From Chloroflexota bacterium (GTDB lineage: Bacteria > Chloroflexota > UBA6077 > FW602-bin22 > JACQUS01): a stretch of DNA of 5,026 nucleotides. The DNA lies in NCBI GenBank assembly GCA_016210125.1, contig JACQUS010000065.1, forward strand, positions 1 to 5,026, in the 5' to 3' direction. The translations under genes were made by a program, and so were the position numbers. The notes beneath the pieces are model-generated. The model made no database searches, was not told the DNA's origin, and saw only the letters and a program-made list of their open reading frames with translations. Every line of letters begins with the position of its first letter. Position 1 is the stretch's first letter. Positions 1-5,026 of the stretch are shown here, piece after piece.

Positions 1-37
1 GCCTAAGAGAGATCGGGAGGACCTAACCCCCTGGCCC

Positions 38-54
38 CTTCCCGGCGCGGGAAG
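38..54. repeat. perfect 7-bp hairpin in the leader
   Basis: CTTCCCG (38-44) and CGGGAAG (48-54) are exact reverse complements around a 3-base GCG loop. The stem can extend by two more C-G pairs beyond one mismatch. There is no T tract on either side in either orientation, so it does not look like an intrinsic terminator. It more likely belongs to the repeat material of the leader, in the manner of REP-like palindromes. Confidence 0.6.
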
Positions 55-91
55 AGGGAGACGCGGCGAGGCGAAGAGGCGAGTGGGGAAT

Positions 92-134
92 CCAGAGGGA
101 GCGGAGCCAACTTTGGGAACTTCGTCGGGGTGGG
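92..134. repeat. imperfect direct repeat, copy A
   Basis: The core at 92-120 reads CCAGAGGG, one extra A, GCGGAGCC, AA, CTTTGGGAAC. Copy B (251-278) matches it at 25 of 28 aligned positions with a single one-base gap. Both cores are followed within 5-7 bases by G-runs separated by T (CGGGGTGGGG here). The two copies are about 159 bp apart in the same orientation and flank the inverted repeat at 141-189. Confidence 0.65.
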
Positions 135-140
135 GGGCGA

Positions 141-189
141 CCTGCGGGCGAGACGATTTTCATCGTCGGTGGCGCCCGCGCAGGCGGGC
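141..189. repeat. nested inverted repeat, possible cruciform or RNA hairpin
   Basis: The outer arms are CCTGCGGGCG (141-150) and CGCCCGCGCAGG (173-184), which pair over 10 bp if two bases bulge on the right arm. Inside them lies a perfect hairpin, GACGAT (152-157) and ATCGTC (162-167), with a TTTC loop. The right arm can alternatively fold with downstream bases: GCCCGC (174-179) pairs exactly with GCGGGC (184-189) across a 4-base loop. The two folds exclude each other. Several arms packed into 49 bp are unlikely by chance even at high GC, but function is unknown; a miniature mobile or REP-type element is the likeliest class. Confidence 0.55.
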
Positions 190-250
190 ATAGGGGTTTT
201 CAGAGCAGTGGTCGACGCGCCGTGGCGCACCGGCGGGGATCGAAGGGGGG

Positions 251-299
251 CCAGAGGGGCGAAGCCTTCTTTGGGAACCATCACGGGGTTGGGGTGGGG
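251..299. repeat. imperfect direct repeat, copy B
   Basis: This is the second copy of the 92-134 repeat: CCAGAGGG, GCGAAGCC, TT, CTTTGGGAAC at 251-278. It is followed by CATCA and then the runs GGGG (285-288), GGGG (291-294) and GGGG (296-299). It ends 30 bases before the tsaB start, so it probably lies in or next to the tsaB 5' untranslated region. Confidence 0.65.
273..299 (+). promoter_or_regulatory. possible G-quadruplex motif upstream of tsaB
   Basis: Four G runs occur in succession on the coding strand: 273-275 (GGG), 285-288, 291-294 and 296-299 (each GGGG), with loops of 9, 2 and 1 bases. The first loop exceeds the usual 7-base limit, so this is a relaxed rather than canonical quadruplex motif. 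If transcribed, it would lie about 30 bases upstream of the tsaB start codon and just upstream of its ribosome binding site. High GC content makes G runs common, so function is speculative. Confidence 0.25.
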
Positions 300-320
300 T
301 AACCGCGCAGGCGATTTAGT

Positions 321-325
321 GGGAG
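321..325 (+). promoter_or_regulatory. Shine-Dalgarno site for tsaB
   Basis: GGGAG lies 4 bases before the ATG at 330, slightly close but usable. The tsaB frame has an in-frame TAA at 300-302 and no other ATG, GTG or TTG between that stop and 330, so the start codon is well fixed. Confidence 0.6.
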
Positions 326-329
326 ACTG

Positions 330-1013
330 ATGCTCCTGGCGATCGACACGACGAGCGCGTGGGTGGGCGTCGCGCTGCACGGCCCAGAGGGCCTGGTGGC
401 GGCCAGCAGCGCGCTGGCCGCTATGCGGCACTCGCAGCGGAGCGTGGCCGAGGTCGACCACGTCCTGGCGCGCGCAGGGCTGCGGCCGCCGGACCTCGGC
501 GGCATCGCTGTGGCCCTCGGCCCTGGCAGCTTCACCGGTCTGCGCGTTGGGCTGAGCGTGGCCAAGGGGCTGGGCCTGGCCTTGGGTCGGCCAGTGCTCG
601 GCGTCGGCAGCCTGCTGGCCATGGCCTGGCCGTACCGCGAGTTGGCCGAGGAGCGGGCGCTCGGCGTGCTGCTGGACTTGGGGCGCGGTGAGCTCGCGGC
701 GCAGTGGTATAGTGGGCGGAGCCTGCGGCTCGTGGGCGAGCTCGTAGTAGGCGACCTGGCCCGAGTGGTCGCCAACGCGCCGGTTGGGCCGCTGCTCGTC
801 GTCGCCGCGGCCGGCGCGGCCGCGTCGGCCGACCTGGCCGCGGTGCTGGGATCGCGGGCGGTCTTCACCGCGACGCCGGCGCCGCTGGTGCGCATCGCCG
901 GCCTTGCCGCGCTCGGCTGGGCGCGGCTGGCGCGCGGCGAGGCCGACGACCTGGCGACGCTGCAGCCGCTCTACCCGCAGCGCTCCGGGCAGCCGACAGA
1001 CCGCGTACGGTGA
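330..1013 (+). CDS. tsaB: tRNA threonylcarbamoyladenosine biosynthesis protein TsaB (YeaZ)
   Basis: TsaB is the non-catalytic partner of TsaD in the cytoplasmic complex (TsaB-TsaD-TsaE) that transfers threonylcarbamoyl from threonylcarbamoyl-AMP to A37 of ANN-decoding tRNAs. The 227-residue product matches the family length (E. coli 231). It opens with the ASKHA-type strand LLAIDTTSAWVGVAL and carries the family signature GPGSFTGLR at residues 64-72, followed by VGLSVAKGLGLAL. HSQRS near residue 34 corresponds to the HTQR region of E. coli TsaB, and LDLGRGELAAQWY corresponds to the DARMGEVYWAEY strand. The last 15 or so residues are polar and probably disordered. The start is set by the in-frame stop at 300-302 and the GGGAG site. 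It is the first gene of the cluster, 10 bases before rimI; tsaE, often upstream of tsaB, is not seen here. Confidence 0.95.
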   Translation: MLLAIDTTSAWVGVALHGPEGLVAASSALAAMRHSQRSVAEVDHVLARAGLRPPDLGGIAVALGPGSFTGLRVGLSVAKGLGLALGRPVLGVGSLLAMAWPYRELAEERALGVLLDLGRGELAAQWYSGRSLRLVGELVVGDLARVVANAPVGPLLVVAAAGAAASADLAAVLGSRAVFTATPAPLVRIAGLAALGWARLARGEADDLATLQPLYPQRSGQPTDRVR

Positions 1014-1016
1014 GGT
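1011..1016 (+). promoter_or_regulatory. Shine-Dalgarno site for rimI, overlapping the tsaB stop
   Basis: TGAGGT at 1011-1016 contains the tsaB stop codon and a GAGG core 8 bases before the GTG at 1024. This selects GTG 1024 over the later in-frame candidates GTG 1042 and ATG 1051, which would remove the first beta strand (YVVRPM) of the acetyltransferase fold. Confidence 0.6.
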
Positions 1017-1023
1017 ACCCGGC

Positions 1024-1692
1024 GTGGCAGTCACGTACGTCGTGCGGCCGATGCGTGTCGAGGACATCCCGCAGGTCCAGGCCATCGAGCGGCACTCCTT
1101 TAGCCTGCCGTGGCCGGCCCACGCCTACCGCCGCGAGATTGAGAGCAACCGCCTGGCGCACTACATCGTTCTGGAGCTGCCGGGACACGAGCCGCTGGAG
1201 CCGCCGGCCAGCACGTGGCTCGACGGCCTGCGGCGGCTGACGCGGCAGCTCGCCGAAGCGACTCCGGTCCGGGAGCCCGCGCCGATCGGCGGGTACGCCG
1301 GCCTATGGCTAATGGTCGACGAGGCGCACATCACCACCATCGCCGTCCATCCGAAGCTGCGCGGCCACGGACTCGGCGAGGTGCTGCTGGTAGCGATGTT
1401 TGACATCGCGGAGGCCATCGGCGCTCGCTGGCTGACCCTCGAGGTGCGGGTGACGAACTTCGTCGCCCAGCGCCTCTACCGCAAGTACGGTTTCAGCGAG
1501 CAGGGCGTCCGCAAGCGGTACTATAGTGACAATGGCGAGGATGCGCAGATCATGTGGAGCGAGGCACTAGACGACCCGGACTACCACCGCCGGCTCGCCG
1601 AGCTGCGCCAGGCGCTCCAGCGACGGCTGGGGTCTGTGGAGCTGCGACCGTTGGCCGGGCGCGACGCCGTGCCGCTCGACCGAGGCGGGTGA
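1024..1692 (+). CDS. rimI: ribosomal protein S18-alanine N-acetyltransferase RimI, enlarged form
   Basis: This GNAT-family enzyme transfers acetyl from acetyl-CoA to the N-terminal alanine of ribosomal protein S18. With GTG at 1024 it has 222 residues, against about 150 for typical RimI. The N-terminus (YVVRPMRVEDIPQVQAIE, then FSLPWP) is standard. The CoA pyrophosphate loop follows IAVHP: R113-G-H-G-L-G118 fits R/Q-x-x-G-x-G. The pair equivalent to Salmonella RimI Glu103 and Tyr115 is E140 (in LEVR) and Y152 (in RLYRKYGF), with the same 12-residue spacing. RKRYYSDNGEDAQIMW is a clear RimI C-terminal signature. The extra length is an insert at roughly residues 54-87, just before GGYAGLWLMVDEAHITTIAV, and an Arg/Leu-rich tail at 183-222 that is probably helical. 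RimI genes commonly sit beside tsaB or tsaD, which supports S18 acetylation over a generic GNAT role; substrate is inferred. Confidence 0.9.
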   Translation: MAVTYVVRPMRVEDIPQVQAIERHSFSLPWPAHAYRREIESNRLAHYIVLELPGHEPLEPPASTWLDGLRRLTRQLAEATPVREPAPIGGYAGLWLMVDEAHITTIAVHPKLRGHGLGEVLLVAMFDIAEAIGARWLTLEVRVTNFVAQRLYRKYGFSEQGVRKRYYSDNGEDAQIMWSEALDDPDYHRRLAELRQALQRRLGSVELRPLAGRDAVPLDRGG

Positions 1693-1694
1693 GG
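1688..1694 (+). promoter_or_regulatory. Shine-Dalgarno-like site for polA, overlapping the rimI stop
   Basis: GGTGAGG spans the rimI TGA (1690-1692) and ends 2 bases before the polA GTG; its GGTGA part is 4 bases away. The spacing is short, so re-initiation by ribosomes finishing rimI (translational coupling) probably contributes. Confidence 0.45.
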
Positions 1695-1696
1695 CC

Positions 1697-4513
1697 GTGG
1701 CCCCTCTGCTGCTGGCGCTGGTCGATGGCAACGCGCTGCTGCACCGCGCGTATCACGCCCTTCCCGAGCTGATGACCACCAAGGGCGAGATGACCAACGC
1801 CGTGTACGGCTTCGCGACGATGGTCTTCAAGGCCCTCGACGACCTGAAGGCCGACCACATAGCCGTCTGCTTCGACTTAGCCGCGCCGACATTCCGGCAC
1901 GAGGCCTTCGCCGCCTATAAGGCCCAGCGCCCCGAGACCGACCAAGGGCTAGTGCCGCAGTTCGCGCGCACCCGAGAGCTGCTGGCGGCGCTGAGCATCC
2001 CCATCTTCGAGCTCGAGGGCTACGAGGCTGACGATCTGCTCGGCACGCTCTCGCTCCAGGCGCACGAGCAAGGCATCCCCTGCATCATCGTCACCGGCGA
2101 CAACGACGCCCTTCAGCTCGTCAGCCCGAGGGTCAGGGTCCTCGTGCCGCGGCGGGGAATCACCGACACCGTGCTCTACGACGAGGAGCAGGTGCGCGAG
2201 CGCTTCGGCGTGCCGCCAGGCGGCCTGCCCGATTACAAGGCGCTCGTCGGCGACCCCTCGGATAACCTGCCAGGTGTGCCGGGCGTCGGCGCTAAGACGG
2301 CCGGCAAGCTGCTCCAGACCTACGGCAGCGTCGAGGACCTGTACGCACACCTCGACGAGCTGCCGGCGAAGCAGCGCGACACGCTGCGGGCGCACGTCGA
2401 CCAGGTGCGCGAGACCAAGCGCCTGGCGACGATCGTTCGCGACGCGCCGATCACGCTGGACCTGGACGCCTGCCGCGTCGGGCAATACGACCGCGACCGC
2501 GTCGTCGCCCTGCTGCGCGAGCTGGAGTTCCGTACGCTGCTCGACCGCCTGCCGCGGCCGGCCGTGGTGGTCGGCGTGGCCGCGCCCGACGGCCCGGCCG
2601 TGCCGGCCGAGCGCGGCGACGGCGAGGTCGGCCGGCTGTCAAGCCAGCTCCCGCTCTTTGCCGAGCGGCGGCCGGAGGAGGGCGCGTCCGAAGGCGCGCT
2701 GGGCACGTACGAGCTAGTGGCTACCGCGGAGAAGCTCGACGAGCTGGCCCGCGCCCTGCGTGCCGCTGAGCGCTTCAGCTTCGACACGGAGACGACTGGG
2801 CAGGACCCGCTGCGCGACGAGTTGATCGGTATCGCCCTGGCCTGGCGGCCGGGCCACGGCGTCTACGTGCCGGTGCGCCACAGTCCCGCGGCCGCCGACG
2901 GCCACGCGCTGATGCCGCTGGAGGCCGTCCGCGCGGCGCTCGGCCCGCTGCTGGCCGACGCGGCGCGGCCCAAGATCGCCCACCACGCCAAGTTCGACAT
3001 CGAGGCAGTGGCCGGCGTCGGCATGGCGGTCGACGGTGTGGCGTTCGACACCATGCTGGCGGCGCAGCTCCTCGAGTCCACGCAGCGCTCGGCCAATCTG
3101 AAGGACCTGGCGTGGTCGGAGCTCGGCCTAGAGATGACGCCCATCAGCGCGCTGATCGGCAGCGGCAAGCAGCAGCGCAGCATGGCCGACGTGGCGCTCG
3201 ACGCCGTGGCGCAATACGCCGCGGCCGACGCGGACGTCACGCTGCGGCTCGCCGGCGACCTGGAGCCGAAGCTGCACCGCGACGGCCTCGGGCGGCTGTT
3301 CGCTGAGATCGAGATGCCGCTCGTGCCGGTCCTGGTGCGCATGGAGACGGTCGGCATCGCGCTGGACGTGGCGCAGCTCCAGCAGCTCTCGGCCGAGCTG
3401 CACGCCAAGATCGGCGACCTGGCGCAGGCCATCTACGAGGACGTCGGGCACCGCTTCAACCTGAACAGCACGCAGCAGCTCGCCGATGTGCTCTTCAAAG
3501 AGCTGAGCCTGCCGGGTGGCCGGCGGACGAAGACCGGCTATAGCACCGACGCGGCCACGCTGGAGGAGCTGCGCGGCACCCACCCGATCATCGAGAAGCT
3601 GCTGGAGCACCGCCAGCTCGTCAAGCTGAAGTCCACCTACGTCGACGCGCTCCCGACGATGCTCAATCCGCGCACGGGCCGGTTGCACACCTCGTTCAGC
3701 CAGATCGGCGCGGCCACGGGCCGGCTCAGCTCGTCGAATCCCAACCTCCAGAACATCCCGGTGCGCACTGAGATCGGTCGGCGCATCCGCCGCGCCTTCG
3801 TCGCCGGCGGGCCGGACATGCTGCTGCTGGCCGCCGACTACACGCAGGTCGAGCTGCGCCTCTTGGCGCACTTCTCCCGCGATGAGCGCCTGCTCGCCGC
3901 CTTCGCCGCCGGCGAGGACGTGCACCGCGCCACGGCCGCCGAGGTCTTCGGCGTGCCGCCGGAGGCGGTGACGTCGGACCAGCGGCGCATCGCCAAGGTA
4001 GTGAACTTCGGCATCATCTATGGCGTCAGCGACTTCGGCCTAGCGCAGAACACCGGCCTGCCGCGCGCCGACGCCGCGCGGATCATCAGCCAGTACATGG
4101 CGCGCTACGAGGGCGTGCGGCGCTACATCGACGAGACGCTGCGCCAGGCGCGGGCGCGCGGCTACGTGACGACGCTGTTTGGCCGCCGGCGCTACCTGCC
4201 GGAGATCGCCGCGCCGGTAGCCACCGTGCGCAACGCCGCCGAGCGCGTGGCCATGAACGCGCCGATCCAAGGTACGGCGGCCGACATCGTCAAGCTGGCG
4301 ATGATTCGCCTCGATGCCGCGCTGGCCGAGCGCGGGATGCGCTCGCGCATGCTCCTGCAGGTCCACGACGAGCTGCTACTGGAGGTGCCGCACGACGAGC
4401 TGGACGTGGCGCGCCACCTGGCACCGGCGATCATGGCCGGCGCCGGCGCCGGCCTGAGTGTGCCGCTGGAGGTCGATGTCGCCGTCGGGCCGAACTGGGA
4501 CGAGATGAGCTAG
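1697..4513 (+). CDS. polA: DNA polymerase I with 5' nuclease and 3'-5' proofreading domains
   Basis: A full-length family A polymerase of 938 residues (E. coli 928) that fills gaps and removes RNA primers and damaged strands. The 5' nuclease domain (about 1-290) has D10, D60, K75, E110, D112, D113, D135 and D137 at the expected metal or DNA-binding places, plus a helix-hairpin-helix (GVPGVGAKTAGKL). A low-complexity linker of about 290-340 includes SQLPLFAE, with Q317-F321 resembling a sliding-clamp-binding motif. The 3'-5' exonuclease domain keeps all catalytic residues: D363 and E365 (FDTET), D434 (KFD), Y507 and D511 (YAAADAD), so proofreading should be active, unlike Taq. The polymerase domain has TGRLSS (R676), motif A DYTQVELR (D714, E719), motif B with R763, K767, F771, Y775, and motif C QVHDE (D891, E892), a constant +9 offset from E. 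coli for motifs A-C. Oddities are N136 (TGDND, usually TGDKD) and H430 at the E. coli N420 position. The GTG start follows rimI by 4 bases. Confidence 0.98.
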   Translation: MAPLLLALVDGNALLHRAYHALPELMTTKGEMTNAVYGFATMVFKALDDLKADHIAVCFDLAAPTFRHEAFAAYKAQRPETDQGLVPQFARTRELLAALSIPIFELEGYEADDLLGTLSLQAHEQGIPCIIVTGDNDALQLVSPRVRVLVPRRGITDTVLYDEEQVRERFGVPPGGLPDYKALVGDPSDNLPGVPGVGAKTAGKLLQTYGSVEDLYAHLDELPAKQRDTLRAHVDQVRETKRLATIVRDAPITLDLDACRVGQYDRDRVVALLRELEFRTLLDRLPRPAVVVGVAAPDGPAVPAERGDGEVGRLSSQLPLFAERRPEEGASEGALGTYELVATAEKLDELARALRAAERFSFDTETTGQDPLRDELIGIALAWRPGHGVYVPVRHSPAAADGHALMPLEAVRAALGPLLADAARPKIAHHAKFDIEAVAGVGMAVDGVAFDTMLAAQLLESTQRSANLKDLAWSELGLEMTPISALIGSGKQQRSMADVALDAVAQYAAADADVTLRLAGDLEPKLHRDGLGRLFAEIEMPLVPVLVRMETVGIALDVAQLQQLSAELHAKIGDLAQAIYEDVGHRFNLNSTQQLADVLFKELSLPGGRRTKTGYSTDAATLEELRGTHPIIEKLLEHRQLVKLKSTYVDALPTMLNPRTGRLHTSFSQIGAATGRLSSSNPNLQNIPVRTEIGRRIRRAFVAGGPDMLLLAADYTQVELRLLAHFSRDERLLAAFAAGEDVHRATAAEVFGVPPEAVTSDQRRIAKVVNFGIIYGVSDFGLAQNTGLPRADAARIISQYMARYEGVRRYIDETLRQARARGYVTTLFGRRRYLPEIAAPVATVRNAAERVAMNAPIQGTAADIVKLAMIRLDAALAERGMRSRMLLQVHDELLLEVPHDELDVARHLAPAIMAGAGAGLSVPLEVDVAVGPNWDEMS

Positions 4514-4515
4514 GC

Positions 4516-5026
4516 GTGCCCGAGCTGCCCGAGGTCGAGACGGTCGCCCGCGATCTCGATGCCCGGCTGTGTGGCCGCCGCACGCTGGGCGTGACGGTCC
4601 TCTGGCCGCGCACCGTCCAGCGCCCGGCAGCCGACGCCTTCTGCGCCGCGGCGACCGGGCGGACGATCGAGCGCGTCACGCGGCGCGGCAAGTTCGTGGT
4701 GATCGCCCTCGACCGGAGCGACCGCCTGCTCGTGCACCTGCGTATGACCGGCCGACTGCTGCTGGAGCCGGCCGACGCGCCGGCCGGGCCGCACACGCGG
4801 GTCGTCCTGGCCCTCGATCGCGGCGAGCGCCTGCGCTTCGACGACGCGCGTAAGTTCGGGCGCATGCTGCTGCTCAGCGCAGACGAGTTCGCCACATTGA
4901 GCGCCAAGCTCGGCGCTGAGCCGCTGGACGAGGCGCTCGACGCCGCGGCCCTAGCGCGGCGCCTGGGGCGTCGCGCGCGCATCAAGGCGCTGCTGCTCGA
5001 CCAGCGCTGCCTCGCCGGCGTGGGCA
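4516..5026 (+). CDS. mutM: formamidopyrimidine-DNA glycosylase MutM/Fpg, cut by window end
   Basis: Bifunctional glycosylase/AP lyase that removes 8-oxoguanine and formamidopyrimidines in base excision repair. The frame runs 170 codons from GTG 4516 and is still open at the window end; the family is about 270-290 residues, so roughly the last 100, including most of the helix-two-turn-helix and the zinc finger, lie outside. It begins PELPEVET, which places catalytic P2 (N-terminal once Met is removed) and E3 correctly and fixes the start. K59 (RRGKF) matches E. coli K57. The base-flipping trio M77 (HLRMTG), R112 and F114 (DDARKFG) is present, as is K157, matching E. coli K155. The sequence stops at LAGVG, just where GVGN of the H2TH would follow. 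The start is 2 bases after the polA stop with no clear Shine-Dalgarno sequence, so translation is probably coupled to polA. Fpg is preferred over Nei because of PELPEVET and the DARKFG loop. Confidence 0.96.
   Translation, partial: MPELPEVETVARDLDARLCGRRTLGVTVLWPRTVQRPAADAFCAAATGRTIERVTRRGKFVVIALDRSDRLLVHLRMTGRLLLEPADAPAGPHTRVVLALDRGERLRFDDARKFGRMLLLSADEFATLSAKLGAEPLDEALDAAALARRLGRRARIKALLLDQRCLAGVG

Larger units (their letters stand above)
1..329. other. non-coding, repeat-rich leader upstream of tsaB
   Basis: This stretch shows no reading frame with recognisable protein features. The only + strand frame of any length (130-330) and the antisense frame running through it give low-complexity Arg/Pro/Ala/Gly sequence with no domain. 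It does contain a hairpin at 38-54, a direct repeat pair at 92-134 and 251-299, a nested inverted repeat at 141-189, a short palindrome at 217-228 (GCGC-CGTG-GCGC) and many G runs. No convincing sigma-70 promoter is visible, although the tsaB promoter presumably lies here or further upstream. The composition looks like a mosaic intergenic repeat of the kind dispersed through many bacterial genomes; that is an inference, because only one locus can be seen. Confidence 0.75.

Noticed and set aside
38..54. The leader hairpin as an intrinsic terminator of an upstream gene
   Set aside because: There is no run of T after the stem on either strand.
289..318. Candidate sigma-70 promoter, TTGGGG (289-294) and GATTTA (313-318) with an 18-base spacer
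   Set aside because: The -35 matches only TTG and the -10 matches only two positions of TATAAT. It would also start transcription at or near the ATG. Not better than chance.
1..329. CRISPR array or tRNA/rRNA gene in the leader
   Set aside because: Only two imperfect repeat copies occur, about 159 bp apart, which is not CRISPR-like spacing, and no cloverleaf or rRNA-like conserved segment is visible.
130..330. Short + strand open frame overlapping the tsaB start
   Set aside because: Its translation follows the direct and inverted repeats, shows no recognisable motif, and has no good ribosome binding site (only a G run precedes it). It is probably not a leader peptide, although its TGA (328-330) overlaps the tsaB ATG.
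784..1023. Upstream extension of the rimI frame into tsaB
   Set aside because: The extra N-terminal residues are Arg/Pro-rich tsaB frame shadow; GTG 1024 has a well-placed GAGG site and matches the RimI N-terminus.
3..1085. Long antisense open frame (360 codons) opposite tsaB and the leader
   Set aside because: It is antisense to the clearly homologous tsaB, has an Arg/Ala/Gln/Pro-rich shadow composition, no domain, and its C-terminal part is just a translation of the leader repeats.
3128..3925. Antisense open frame (265 codons) inside polA
   Set aside because: The sense strand encodes conserved exonuclease and polymerase motifs without interruption; the antisense product is the usual high-GC shadow.
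4431..4985. Antisense Arg/Ser-rich open frame opposite mutM
   Set aside because: The sense frame gives an unmistakable MutM N-terminus with all active-site residues; the antisense product is low complexity.

Overview
This window is a GC-rich (by eye about two thirds G+C or more, not counted exactly) bacterial chromosomal segment. It carries four tightly packed genes, all on the + strand, behind a repeat-rich non-coding leader of about 330 bp. Three of the four genes start with GTG, third codon positions are dominated by G and C, and long antisense shadow reading frames are everywhere, as expected at this base composition. The RimI protein has an insertion before its acetyl-CoA-binding core and a 40-residue tail. 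That form, with the tsaB-rimI-polA-mutM order, reminds me most of Chloroflexota. This placement is an inference from memory, not a search result.

Layout. Bases 1-329 contain no credible gene. They hold two copies of an imperfect direct repeat (92-134 and 251-299), a nested inverted repeat between them (141-189), a short strong hairpin (38-54), and several G4-G6 runs, some ending about 30 bases before the first start codon. Next come tsaB (330-1013), rimI (1024-1692), polA (1697-4513) and the 5' part of mutM (4516 to beyond the window end). Intergenic gaps are 10, 4 and 2 bases. No terminator is visible between genes, so a single transcription unit with translational coupling is the simplest reading.

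Roles. TsaB is the scaffold subunit of the bacterial t6A37 tRNA modification complex, and RimI acetylates the N-terminus of ribosomal protein S18; the two are often neighbours. PolA (DNA polymerase I, with 5' nuclease, 3'-5' proofreading and polymerase domains all apparently active) and MutM (8-oxoguanine/formamidopyrimidine DNA glycosylase) act together in base excision repair: MutM removes oxidised purines and Pol I fills the gap. The unit therefore joins a translation-fidelity pair to a DNA-repair pair.

I see no obvious undescribed system here. The points most worth a second look are the repeat-built leader, a sliding-clamp-binding-like pentapeptide in the PolA inter-domain linker, the enlarged RimI, and two substitutions in otherwise intact nuclease motifs of PolA.
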